NCBI GenBank assembly: GCA_902580765.1
Contig: CACHLW010000013.1
Location: forward strand, 1-32,669
Length of the DNA stretch: 32,669 nucleotides
DNA from: an uncultured Alphaproteobacteria bacterium
Lineage (GTDB): Bacteria; Pseudomonadota; Alphaproteobacteria; HIMB59; GCA-002718135
Direction: 5' to 3'
In this document: one piece after another, positions 15,852 through 23,984 of the stretch
Numbering within the stretch: the first letter of the stretch is position 1
How the letters are laid out: each line of letters begins with the position of its first letter
Made by a program: the position numbers and the translations under genes
The notes under the pieces: model-generated
Databases searched by the model: none
Told to the model about the DNA's origin: nothing
Seen by the model: only the letters and a program-made list of their open reading frames with translations

Positions 15852-16763
15852 CGGATCTATTTTTTTTACCAACTCTTTTAATATTAAAACAAGTTTATGA
15901 TTTTCGGGATCATCAATTTTTTTTAATGGTGGTAATACATTATTCCATTCAGAAATATTATCTACAATGGAAAAATAAGCTTTCATTAAACTAATAGGTT
16001 CATGTGTTGTAATTACCTGTCTTATTTTTTCTAAAAGACTTTGTAATTCATTAAAATTTTTAATTGAATTTTCATTTTTATAATTTTTCAAAATAAAGCT
16101 AAGTAATTTTCCACACACATTTGTACCAGCAGTAATTGCTCCAGCACCTCCCCTTTTGCTTATACTTAAAGCTAAACTATCATGACCACAAAATACTGAA
16201 AAATTATTAAAATATTTTATAACCTTCATCATACGTTCACCGTCACCACTTGAATCTTTTAAACCGACAATATTATTTGGATACAATTTTAATAGTGTTT
16301 CAATAGTTTTGAAACTTATGGGAACATAAGTGTTTTGCGGTATGTGATACAAAACATAGTGCAGTTCACTATCACCAACATTTTCAATTAAATGACGATA
16401 GTAGTTTATCACACCTTCATCTGTTACATTCTTATAATAGAATGGTGGTAGTAAAAGGACTGCTCTTACTTTATGAGAGGAAGCATGCTTTGTCATATCA
16501 ATTGCTTCTTTCAATGAAGATGAACCTGTACCTGGCATAAGAATTTTGGGATCTATTCGATTTGAAATCAAAAAATCTATATGATCTTTTTTTTCTTGAA
16601 CAGAAAAACTATTTGCTTCACCTGTTGTGCCAAAAATAGCAAGACCATCGTGCCCTTCTCTCATTAAATACTGACAATGACGAAGGTAGAGGTCTTTATT
16701 TATTGATAAATCACTTTTTACCGGTGTTAGAGCAGCGCTAAAGACTCCAGATATTTTATGCAT
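15834..16763 (-). CDS. DapA-family aldolase/lyase (N-acetylneuraminate lyase superfamily)
   Basis: A TIM-barrel class I aldolase of 309 residues. It has the pyruvate-binding GTTGE (45-49), catalytic Tyr139 in YHIPQNTYVP, and Schiff-base Lys169 in GLKDSSGD. The region after the Tyr reads YHIPQ rather than the YNVPGRT of true dihydrodipicolinate synthases, where the Arg contacts aspartate semialdehyde, so DapA itself is unlikely; a keto-deoxy sugar acid aldolase or similar is more probable. It overlaps uppP by 8 bases and is the last gene of the long minus-strand block; the stop overlaps fxsA. Confidence 0.82.
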   Translation of the reverse strand: MHKISGVFSAALTPVKSDLSINKDLYLRHCQYLMREGHDGLAIFGTTGEANSFSVQEKKDHIDFLISNRIDPKILMPGTGSSSLKEAIDMTKHASSHKVRAVLLLPPFYYKNVTDEGVINYYRHLIENVGDSELHYVLYHIPQNTYVPISFKTIETLLKLYPNNIVGLKDSSGDGERMMKVIKYFNNFSVFCGHDSLALSISKRGGAGAITAGTNVCGKLLSFILKNYKNENSIKNFNELQSLLEKIRQVITTHEPISLMKAYFSIVDNISEWNNVLPPLKKIDDPENHKLVLILKELVKKIDPLIANT

Positions 16764-17541
16764 AAAAATATAATAAGATAAATCCTAGTAAAACTCTATA
16801 AATAATAAAAATGTTAAAGGTTGAACTTTGTATAATTCTCATCATGATGTTAATTGAAAGTAGAGCGGTAATACAAGCGACAAATGCTGCAAATAAAGAT
16901 TTGTATAAATTTATATTTATCTCAGAGCTACTTATTAAATCTAAACTTGTTAAAACTAAAGATGCTAAAATAAGGGGTATAGATAAAAGCATAGAAAATG
17001 TTGCTGCAGATGATCTATCAAAACCCAGAAAACGTGCCCCAGTAATTGTAACACCTGCTCTACTTGCCCCGGGTATAAATGCTAATACTTGAAATGCACC
17101 AATGATAAAGGCCTGAAGATAACTCATATTTTCCCAGGAAGATATTTTCATTTTAAAATGATCTGCTGCAAATAATAAAGCAGCAAAAACAACACTTGTG
17201 ACTGCAACAACTTTGATATCGCGGAAATATAATTGAACAAAATCAAAAATAAAAAATCCAACTATAACCGCAGGTATTGTTGCAATAATAATTTTAATTA
17301 AATTATCATTTTGAGTTAGCTGAAAAGAAAAAAAATTCTTAGTTAGAGCTATTATATGTGATCTTAAATAAATTATAACTGCTAATAATGTCCCAACATG
17401 AACGGCAACATCAGTAAAAAGACCTTGATCTTGCCAACTGGTTAATTGTGACACAAGAACTAAATGCCCAGAAGAACTAACTGGTAAAAATTCAGTAAAG
17501 CCTTGGACAATACCAATAATAAAATATTGAAGTTCAAACAT
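16756..17541 (-). CDS. uppP: Undecaprenyl-diphosphate phosphatase
   Basis: Integral membrane phosphatase that recycles undecaprenyl pyrophosphate, the carrier for peptidoglycan and O-antigen precursors. The family signatures are present: GFTEFLPVSSSGH (14-26, with acid residue E17 and H26) and PGASRAGVTITGARFLG (157-173, with R161), plus about eight hydrophobic segments over 261 residues. It was formerly called bacA, but it is unrelated to the SbmA/BacA-like transporter at 14491-15492. It overlaps the sbcB stop by one base (TAATG) upstream and the DapA-family gene downstream. Confidence 0.95.
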   Translation of the reverse strand: MFELQYFIIGIVQGFTEFLPVSSSGHLVLVSQLTSWQDQGLFTDVAVHVGTLLAVIIYLRSHIIALTKNFFSFQLTQNDNLIKIIIATIPAVIVGFFIFDFVQLYFRDIKVVAVTSVVFAALLFAADHFKMKISSWENMSYLQAFIIGAFQVLAFIPGASRAGVTITGARFLGFDRSSAATFSMLLSIPLILASLVLTSLDLISSSEININLYKSLFAAFVACITALLSINIMMRIIQSSTFNIFIIYRVLLGFILLYFYA

Positions 17542-19052
17542 TAACCAAAGATTATTTTGCTCAATTCTTTGCCACTTGGAAGAGGTTCAGCATTTTTATT
17601 AGAAAAATATTTCTCCATAAAATTCAAATAAACATTGTAATCTTTTAAAATTTGCATTTTTTGAGCTTTATTTTCATCATCACTTTCTTCCATTTTAACT
17701 AATTCCGTATCAGTTTGAGACATTGCTTCTGGTATCGTTGTAAAAGGTCTTTCTTGGTTAATAACTAACCTTTCATGTAACTCTCTGTGAATTATTTTAA
17801 AATCTTCTTTTGATAAAGTTTTTGGACTTTCATCAAATATAAGTCTTTTTAAAATAAAGTTTGCTCTTGGCTCTTTAATTGAAAGAGCAATTTTATATTT
17901 TTCATTCCAGTCATTGTGTTCATGAAATTTAGCAATTTCTGTTGATTGTTTAAAATCAAGAAAGGCATTTGCTGAGCTTTCAGGAAATACATTATCTTGT
18001 GATTTTTCATCTTCTTTTTCAATACGTCTATCAATTTCCATAAGTTTAAATTTGTCTGCTAAATCTTTATTTTTGAACACTATTTTAGCTCTTTCATTAA
18101 GAACATCTGAACCAATTTCATCGTAAGGCTCGTAATTAGCAGCAATCTTGCCTGGTAGAATAATAGGATGCTGATTAGTAATAACGTATCTATTTTTTCT
18201 TTTGATCAGTTTTTTAAATTCTTCCGAGTTAGCTTCAAGTAATGGTGTCGGATCATGAGCTAAATCAATTGTGTGAAACCAACCATTATATTGTGACTCA
18301 CATACCATCGACAATGCTTGAAGTTTAATTCTTCCCCCAAAACTTGTCATAAAACAAAAACCTTTATTTTTATTGATATATTCAATGGTATCTTCTTTAC
18401 TCATTGTCATTTGAAGTTGACTCCAATTAGTTGTGTCTGCTTCGTTAATATATTTTGTCAGAGCAATTGATGTCTTAACATCTGAAAATGCATCGTGAGC
18501 AAACTCAACAGGTAAATTATTCATCTCTGCAATTTTTTCTAATTTGAAACTAGGATTACCTCTTTCTGTTAAAGGTGTTTTTATGCTTGAAGGGTTGATG
18601 GCATATAAACCTCTCGCTAAATTTAATGTATCACCCCTACTCTTTCTTGTTACATAAGGATAAAACATATGACTAAACAAATTGTATTCGAGAACTGATT
18701 CATCAAACTCTATTATGTTGTGTCCTATAAAAGTAGAACTTGGATCATCTTTTTTCCATTCATCAAAAGTTTGATTAATTTTTTTCATTAATTCGTAAGA
18801 TGATTGATGGGCATCAAGTGCCTCTCTCATACCTTTGAGTGTTGTTATTAATGCACCTGGTTGAGAAATCACCGATGTTCTAGGTCTACAAAACTCATTC
18901 ATATTTTGATTTGTTTGATTAAATTTCGAGTCAGTAACTATTGCAGCAATTTGCATTATCTGCTCCCATTTAGGAGTAGTGCCAAAAGCAGTTGGATATT
19001 CTTTCTTCCCTCTTCCTGATGTTTCTAAATCGTAAAATATATATTTTGACAC
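17541..19052 (-). CDS. sbcB: Exodeoxyribonuclease I
   Basis: A 3'-to-5' single-strand DNA exonuclease of the DEDDh class, acting in recombination and mismatch repair. The 503-residue protein has Exo I motif D8-x-E10 in FYDLETSG, the PTAFG stretch, GHNIIEFDE (110-118, with D117), and the HxxxxD pair H186/D191 in AHDAFSD. The downstream SH3-like and helical domains are also represented (MTSFGGRIKLQALSMV; LIFDESPKTL). The start is GTG at 19052. Exonuclease I is best known from gammaproteobacteria, so its presence here deserves a phylogenetic check. It is followed by uppP. Confidence 0.93.
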   Translation of the reverse strand: MSKYIFYDLETSGRGKKEYPTAFGTTPKWEQIMQIAAIVTDSKFNQTNQNMNEFCRPRTSVISQPGALITTLKGMREALDAHQSSYELMKKINQTFDEWKKDDPSSTFIGHNIIEFDESVLEYNLFSHMFYPYVTRKSRGDTLNLARGLYAINPSSIKTPLTERGNPSFKLEKIAEMNNLPVEFAHDAFSDVKTSIALTKYINEADTTNWSQLQMTMSKEDTIEYINKNKGFCFMTSFGGRIKLQALSMVCESQYNGWFHTIDLAHDPTPLLEANSEEFKKLIKRKNRYVITNQHPIILPGKIAANYEPYDEIGSDVLNERAKIVFKNKDLADKFKLMEIDRRIEKEDEKSQDNVFPESSANAFLDFKQSTEIAKFHEHNDWNEKYKIALSIKEPRANFILKRLIFDESPKTLSKEDFKIIHRELHERLVINQERPFTTIPEAMSQTDTELVKMEESDDENKAQKMQILKDYNVYLNFMEKYFSNKNAEPLPSGKELSKIIFG

Positions 19053-19084
19053 TGATAAATAACCTTATTGGTATTTATAGACTA

Positions 19085-19264
19085 TTAATTATCTCTTTTG
19101 GACCAATAAAAATGATAGAAAAGAGTAGCTGCGATAGCAACAAAAAGAGAGATAAAGGCTACGTAAATTATAGTTGCGATTGCCCAGTAAGCTACGGCTA
19201 TTAAAAGACCAATAGCTGTAATACCAGCCCAAAAATAGATCAGTCTTTCTAAAAATAATTGCAT
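19085..19264 (-). CDS. 59-aa two-helix membrane protein
   Basis: Unrecognised. Starting from ATG 19264 it encodes two adjacent hydrophobic helices (YFWAGITAIGLLIAVAYWAI and IIYVAFISLFVAIAATLFYH) ending in a basic tail (YWSKRDN). An alternative TTG start at 19282 adds six residues. It sits 32 bases before sbcB and 21 bases after the ribokinase gene in the same direction, consistent with membership of the long operon. No function can be inferred beyond a small inner-membrane protein. Confidence 0.7.
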   Translation of the reverse strand: MQLFLERLIYFWAGITAIGLLIAVAYWAIATIIYVAFISLFVAIAATLFYHFYWSKRDN

Positions 19265-19285
19265 AATGGTTCTATTATACAATAA

Positions 19286-20200
19286 TTATAGAAGTTTATC
19301 AATTTCCTCACGAGAAGGCATAGAATTTGCCGTACCAATTTTAGTCGTTGATAAGCCAGCTGTAGCACTAGCAAATTTTAGAGCATCTTTAATATTTTGA
19401 CCCTCAGTAAGTGCTGCAGCAAAACCTGCATTGAAAGCATCGCCAGCACCGGTTGTATCGACTACTGGATTTGAAAGATTAGCTATAGGTAAAGAAAATT
19501 TTTCTTCACTATTAGCAAAGAAAGCACCTTTTTCTCCAAGAGTAATAACAACATTTTTAATTCCTTTTTCTAATAATTGCATTGCAGCTTTTTCAGCATC
19601 CTCATGAGTTTCAACATTGTGATCCACATAAAAACTTGCTTCTGTTTCATTTGGTGTAAAATAATCAATCATAGGAAATAAGGATTCATCTATTTCAGCT
19701 GCTGGCGCAGGATTTAAAATTGTTTTAACATTTAAACTATGTGCTTTTTTTAATGCATAGGTAACAACATCCTTTGGCGCCTCTAATTGTGTAAGAAATA
19801 TACTTGAGTTTTTAATTGCTTCTTCTGCTTTATCTATATCTTCAATAGTAATTGCACCTGCTGCACCAGGAAAAACATTTATAGCATTAGCTCCTGTTCC
19901 TTCATTAACAAGTATGCCAGCTGCACCGGTTGAATAATCTTTTGAAATAATTACATTACTATAATCAACACCAGAATTTTCATAAATCTCTGTTGCCATA
20001 GAGCCAAATTGATCATCACCAATCTTTGAAATAAAATAAGTTTTTGCACCTGCCTTAGCCGCAGCTACAGCTTGGTTTGATCCTTTTCCGCCAGGACCAA
20101 TAACAAAATTTTTACCAAGAATAGTTTCACCCTCAACGGGAATTTTTTCTCCAAAAAAAACGAGATCAGCAACAAAAATACCAAGAATACTAATCGACAT
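19286..20200 (-). CDS. rbsK: Ribokinase (PfkB family)
   Basis: Phosphorylates ribose, or a related pentose, at C5. The 304-residue PfkB-fold protein shows the substrate loop GPGGKGSNQAVAAAKAG (35-51), FPGAAGAIT, NPAPA (163-167) and the ATP/anion-hole motif DTTGAGDAFNAGF (248-260) with catalytic base D254. Given deoC and an aldehyde dehydrogenase in the same operon, 2-deoxyribose could be a substrate as well as ribose; sequence alone does not decide. It follows the RbsD/FucU gene by 2 bases. Confidence 0.92.
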   Translation of the reverse strand: MSISILGIFVADLVFFGEKIPVEGETILGKNFVIGPGGKGSNQAVAAAKAGAKTYFISKIGDDQFGSMATEIYENSGVDYSNVIISKDYSTGAAGILVNEGTGANAINVFPGAAGAITIEDIDKAEEAIKNSSIFLTQLEAPKDVVTYALKKAHSLNVKTILNPAPAAEIDESLFPMIDYFTPNETEASFYVDHNVETHEDAEKAAMQLLEKGIKNVVITLGEKGAFFANSEEKFSLPIANLSNPVVDTTGAGDAFNAGFAAALTEGQNIKDALKFASATAGLSTTKIGTANSMPSREEIDKLL

Positions 20201-20202
20201 AA

Positions 20203-20661
20203 TTATTTATCGATTATCCAAACAGTTCCATCTGGTTTAATAACACCTTTTGTTAAAATAAAATTACAGTAAGGTCGTCTTTCACTTGTCGTAATATATG
20301 CATAGGTTGATCTTGATTGCTTATAAAATTCTTGTCTTTCGTATGAACCTATTTTCCAATGATCTCCTGATACTTCCTTAATTGCATCAATTACTTCTTT
20401 GTTCGCATCATTAATTTCATCTGGTTGATTATCAACTTCCATTCGGTGAACAGCTGAATCTACGAAACTATCCAATGGAAAAACAGATAAAACAGCTCTC
20501 ATTACAGTTGTCATATCAAGTCCATCTAATCGGTGAACTCTATTGTGGTTCGAATGAGCAGGATAATTAATATCGGATATAACGAGTCTATCACCATGAC
20601 CCATTTCACGTAATGTTTTTAATATATCAGGACTTAAAATAGGATCTACGTTAATTAACAT
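20203..20661 (-). CDS. RbsD/FucU-family sugar mutarotase
   Basis: Interconverts sugar anomers or ring forms, preparing free sugar for kinases. Of 152 residues, it has ILKTLREMGHGDRLVISD near the N-terminus with the catalytic His (H22) and Asp (D24), and the YAYITTSERRPYCNFILTKGVI C-terminal stretch. The length and the late KGVI element place it nearer to the FucU-like branch than to short RbsD proteins. It lies between the aldehyde dehydrogenase and ribokinase, which argues for a pentose substrate. Confidence 0.9.
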   Translation of the reverse strand: MLINVDPILSPDILKTLREMGHGDRLVISDINYPAHSNHNRVHRLDGLDMTTVMRAVLSVFPLDSFVDSAVHRMEVDNQPDEINDANKEVIDAIKEVSGDHWKIGSYERQEFYKQSRSTYAYITTSERRPYCNFILTKGVIKPDGTVWIIDK

Positions 20662-20673
20662 ATTTTTAGTATA

Positions 20674-23034
20674 TCACTCTCCGTAAGGGATCCAAATATT
20701 TTTTACTTGTGTACTTTGATATAAAAACTCTTCTAAGAAATCTTCTTCTTTGGAAGACCAATCAAGATTTTTTGATTGTGGACACCAAGTTCTTTTCAAA
20801 TTTGATGTTGTGCTTTGGATAACCTTCAGACGCTCATTATTATTTTCACTAAAAAACCAAATACCATCAATATTTTCATGCTCAGATAAGATTTTATTCA
20901 AACTATTTTGTTTAGTTGTAAGGATATTGATATACCCAGCTGGAACATCAGAAGTTTCAAGTAGTTGATATAATTCTGTTGCTAAAAGAGATGTCTTTTG
21001 ACCTGGAACAATAATACTAGCATTTCCAGTTGCAAAATTTGATCCTAATGTAGTTATTAAACTTAATAGTGGATAATCATCATTTAAAATATTTGCAACA
21101 ACTCCTATCGGTTCTTTAACAGCTAGTGTTAAACCTCTTATAGGAGGATTATGAATAGAGCCTTCAAACTTATCAGCCATAGCACCGTAATAAAATAATC
21201 TTTCAATTGATTGATCAAATTCTTTTTCGGAATCTTTATGTGAAATACCAATTAGAGATGATAGTAAATTAGAAAAGGTATTTTTTCGATCTTGTAAATT
21301 TTCAGCTAAGTAATAAAGAATTTGCGCTCTATTAAAATTAGTGGAAGATTTGCTAACTGCTTTAGATGCAACCTCAACGGTATCTCTTACATCTTTGCGA
21401 TTTGCGTTTGGAACATCACAAATAAAATTATTTTGAGCATCATAAGAAGAAAAGGAATAACCACTATCAGGTCTCTTTTGTTTACCTCCAATATATAATT
21501 TTGGAGTTCTATCGATAGAATTAGATGATTGACCTTTAGATGATTTTTTTCCTCTTTTTGACTTAGAAAGAGGAAGTGGTAATTTTGAATATGCTCTAAT
21601 ACCCTCCGAACCACCTTCTCTTCCAAAACCACTTTCTTTGTATCCCCCAAAACCACACGCAGCATCAAATAAGTTTGTAGAATTTATCCAGATGACTCCA
21701 GCTTTTACTTTTGGAGCAATATCTAATGCTAAATTAATATTTTCTGACCAAATACTTGCCGCAAGTCCGTAAGGCGTATTGTTAGCAATGGATACAGCTT
21801 CACTAGGCGTTCTAAATGTCATTGTTGTTAAAACTGGCCCAAATATTTCCACTTGAGCAATAAAAGATGAGGGTGTTACATTTGTAAATAAAGATGGAGG
21901 ATAAAATAAACCATTTGTTGGACATGACCAGGAAGGTTGCCATAATTTATTTCCATCCTTTTGTGCTTTATTTACTAAAGAATTAATTTTTTTAAGTTGG
22001 ACAGGTGCAACTATAGCACCAATATCAATAGACTTATCTAATGGATCACCTACACGAAGTTTTTCCATTCTTTTTTTAAGATTTTGGATAAATTTTTTCT
22101 CAATACTTTCTTGTACTAAGAGTCTTGATCCTGCACAACATACTTGGCCTTGATTAAACCAAATCGCATCAACAACACCTTCCACAGCACTATCTAAATC
22201 TGCATCTTCAAAAACAATAAAAGGTGATTTACCGCCAAGTTCCATTGTCATTTTTTTATCTGGATTAGTATTTGTTTGAATTATTTTCTTTCCAACTTCA
22301 GTTGATCCTGTAAAGGCAATTTTTTTTATATCTTTATGTGATGTTATATGTTCGCCAGTAGAACCATCTCCCGTAATAATATTAATTACACCTTGTGGAA
22401 TTTTAGCTTTTTCACAAAGTTCAGCAAAATAAAGCGCTGTTAAAGAAGTATATTCTGCGGGCTTTAAGACTACTGTATTTCCAAGAGCAATTGCAGGAGC
22501 AATTTTCCACGCTAACATTAATAATGGAAAGTTCCACGGTATAATTTGTCCTACAACACCAATAGAGTTATCAGAATTATTTGTATTCCTTGCAGCCCAT
22601 CCGGCATGATAATAGAAATGTCTTGCAACTAGTGGAATATCTATATCTCTTGTTTCTCTTATTGGTTTACCATTATCAATGGTTTCTAAAACAGAAATAA
22701 ACCTAGAATTTTTTTGTATGAGACGTGCGAGGGCATATAAATATTTTGATCGATCAAAAGATGAAAGTTTTGACCATTTGATATGAGCTTTTTTAGCAGC
22801 ACTAACAGCAGCATTTACATCTTTTTTTGAAGCAACAGATAATGTTGCTATTTTTTTATTTGTGGAAGGGTTAATTATATTTAATTTTTTTGAGCTAGAT
22901 GATTTTACAAACTTACCATTAATAAATTGATTATTTGGATTTTTTAAATTTTTTATCCAACTATTAACTTCTTTACTGTCTTCTGGTGCTGGTCCATAAG
23001 TTATATTTTGAAAATTTTTAATAACTTTATCCAT
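20674..23034 (-). CDS. Double aldehyde dehydrogenase, C-terminal half without catalytic motifs
   Basis: A 786-residue fusion of two aldehyde dehydrogenase units. The N-terminal unit (about 35-485) is complete: PWNFP with N169, K191 in VVLKPAEYTS, GSTEVGKKI, general base E265 in MELGGK, and nucleophile C299 in NQGQVCCAGSR. A Lys/Ser-rich linker (about 489-510) leads to a second unit of about 275 residues that keeps only the NAD-fold part (LYIGGKQ, IGVVANILNDDYPLLSL) and ends QVKNIWIPYGE, with no catalytic Cys or Glu. Double enzymes of this size next to deoC are, as far as I recall, found in other alphaproteobacteria. Acetaldehyde from DeoC is the likely substrate. It begins one base after the deoC stop. 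Confidence 0.88.
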   Translation of the reverse strand: MDKVIKNFQNITYGPAPEDSKEVNSWIKNLKNPNNQFINGKFVKSSSSKKLNIINPSTNKKIATLSVASKKDVNAAVSAAKKAHIKWSKLSSFDRSKYLYALARLIQKNSRFISVLETIDNGKPIRETRDIDIPLVARHFYYHAGWAARNTNNSDNSIGVVGQIIPWNFPLLMLAWKIAPAIALGNTVVLKPAEYTSLTALYFAELCEKAKIPQGVINIITGDGSTGEHITSHKDIKKIAFTGSTEVGKKIIQTNTNPDKKMTMELGGKSPFIVFEDADLDSAVEGVVDAIWFNQGQVCCAGSRLLVQESIEKKFIQNLKKRMEKLRVGDPLDKSIDIGAIVAPVQLKKINSLVNKAQKDGNKLWQPSWSCPTNGLFYPPSLFTNVTPSSFIAQVEIFGPVLTTMTFRTPSEAVSIANNTPYGLAASIWSENINLALDIAPKVKAGVIWINSTNLFDAACGFGGYKESGFGREGGSEGIRAYSKLPLPLSKSKRGKKSSKGQSSNSIDRTPKLYIGGKQKRPDSGYSFSSYDAQNNFICDVPNANRKDVRDTVEVASKAVSKSSTNFNRAQILYYLAENLQDRKNTFSNLLSSLIGISHKDSEKEFDQSIERLFYYGAMADKFEGSIHNPPIRGLTLAVKEPIGVVANILNDDYPLLSLITTLGSNFATGNASIIVPGQKTSLLATELYQLLETSDVPAGYINILTTKQNSLNKILSEHENIDGIWFFSENNNERLKVIQSTTSNLKRTWCPQSKNLDWSSKEEDFLEEFLYQSTQVKNIWIPYGE

Positions 23035-23035
23035 A

Positions 23036-23980
23036 TTATCCTATTGCAAGTTTCTCTTTGTTTGCATACCTGCCACTAGTGTAGTGATAGAGTTGTCTTT
23101 CTATATCAATTAATAAACTAGAAGCACCAATTCGCAATAATTTAGGATTAACCCATTCAAATCCTAGTTCTTCAGCAACCAATATTAAAAATTCTAAAAC
23201 AGATTTGGCCGTTGATATTCCACCTGCAGGTTTAAAACCAATCTTTTTTCCAGTTTTTGTATAAAAATCTCTAATCATTCTCAACATAACAAGACTATTA
23301 TTAAGATTTGCATTTATACTTTCTTTTCCAGTTGATGTTTTAATAAAATCAGCACCAGCCATCATACAAACTAAAGATGCTTTAGCTACATTGCGAAGAG
23401 TTTCAAGATCACCAACACCAAGAATAGCTTTAATTTTTGTTTTACCTGCAGTTTCTTTAAAACTACGAACCTCATCATATAATTTTTTCCAATTATTTTG
23501 GAGAACGTATCCTCTATTAATAACAATATCGATTTCATCAGCACCATCTTTAATAGAGTCAGAAATTTCTTTTTTTCTAGTCATGTAAGATGATAAACCT
23601 GCAGGAAAACCAGTAGAAACTGCTGCAATTGGGATTTTGTTTTGAATTAGTTTTGTACAATCTTTTATTAGATGGTGATATACACACACAGCTCCTACTC
23701 TTACTGCATTATTTTCTAGTCCTAAATCTTGAAGAATATAATCATCAATGGGATTAAGAGCTTTATTACAGAGTCTTTCAACTTTTCCAAAAGTGTCGTC
23801 ACCACTTAGTGTAGTAAGATCAATCAAAGTAATAGCTTTTAACAACCATGCAACTTGAAATTCCTTTTTTACAGTTCTTCTTTTAGTTAAGGTAGCTGTT
23901 CGACGTTCTACAGCACTCAAATTAATTTTTGTATTGTTCACCCAGCTTGTATCTAAGTTATAAAACGTTTTCTTTGTCAT
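23036..23980 (-). CDS. deoC: Deoxyribose-phosphate aldolase (long form)
   Basis: Splits 2-deoxyribose-5-phosphate into glyceraldehyde-3-phosphate and acetaldehyde. The 314-residue protein carries LIDLTTLSG (52-60), EIDIVIN (149-155), the Schiff-base lysine K214 in DFIKTSTGK, and K250 in GFKPAGGI. It is longer than E. coli DeoC because of an N-terminal extension (about 35 residues) and a C-terminal extension, as in the long bacterial/eukaryotic branch. It is followed by the double aldehyde dehydrogenase that can oxidise its acetaldehyde product, and starts 4 bases after the gpsA stop. Confidence 0.94.
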   Translation of the reverse strand: MTKKTFYNLDTSWVNNTKINLSAVERRTATLTKRRTVKKEFQVAWLLKAITLIDLTTLSGDDTFGKVERLCNKALNPIDDYILQDLGLENNAVRVGAVCVYHHLIKDCTKLIQNKIPIAAVSTGFPAGLSSYMTRKKEISDSIKDGADEIDIVINRGYVLQNNWKKLYDEVRSFKETAGKTKIKAILGVGDLETLRNVAKASLVCMMAGADFIKTSTGKESINANLNNSLVMLRMIRDFYTKTGKKIGFKPAGGISTAKSVLEFLILVAEELGFEWVNPKLLRIGASSLLIDIERQLYHYTSGRYANKEKLAIG

Positions 23981-23984
23981 CGAA

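Noticed and set aside
16811-17092. 93-residue plus-strand frame antisense to uppP
   Set aside because: Entirely within the conserved phosphatase; composition is the complement of membrane helices.
16756-17541. Reading uppP and the SbmA/BacA-like gene as a paired bacitracin-resistance system because both were once called bacA
   Set aside because: The names coincide only historically; the proteins are unrelated and on opposite strands.
18992-19204. 70-residue plus-strand frame over the sbcB start and the small membrane gene
   Set aside because: The minus-strand frame has two clean membrane helices and operon spacing, while this one would interrupt the operon and resembles nothing.
21387-21668. 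93-residue frame overlapping the aldehyde dehydrogenase in another minus-strand frame, possibly a frameshift
   Set aside because: The dehydrogenase reads through this region without a break, including its linker, so no frameshift is needed.
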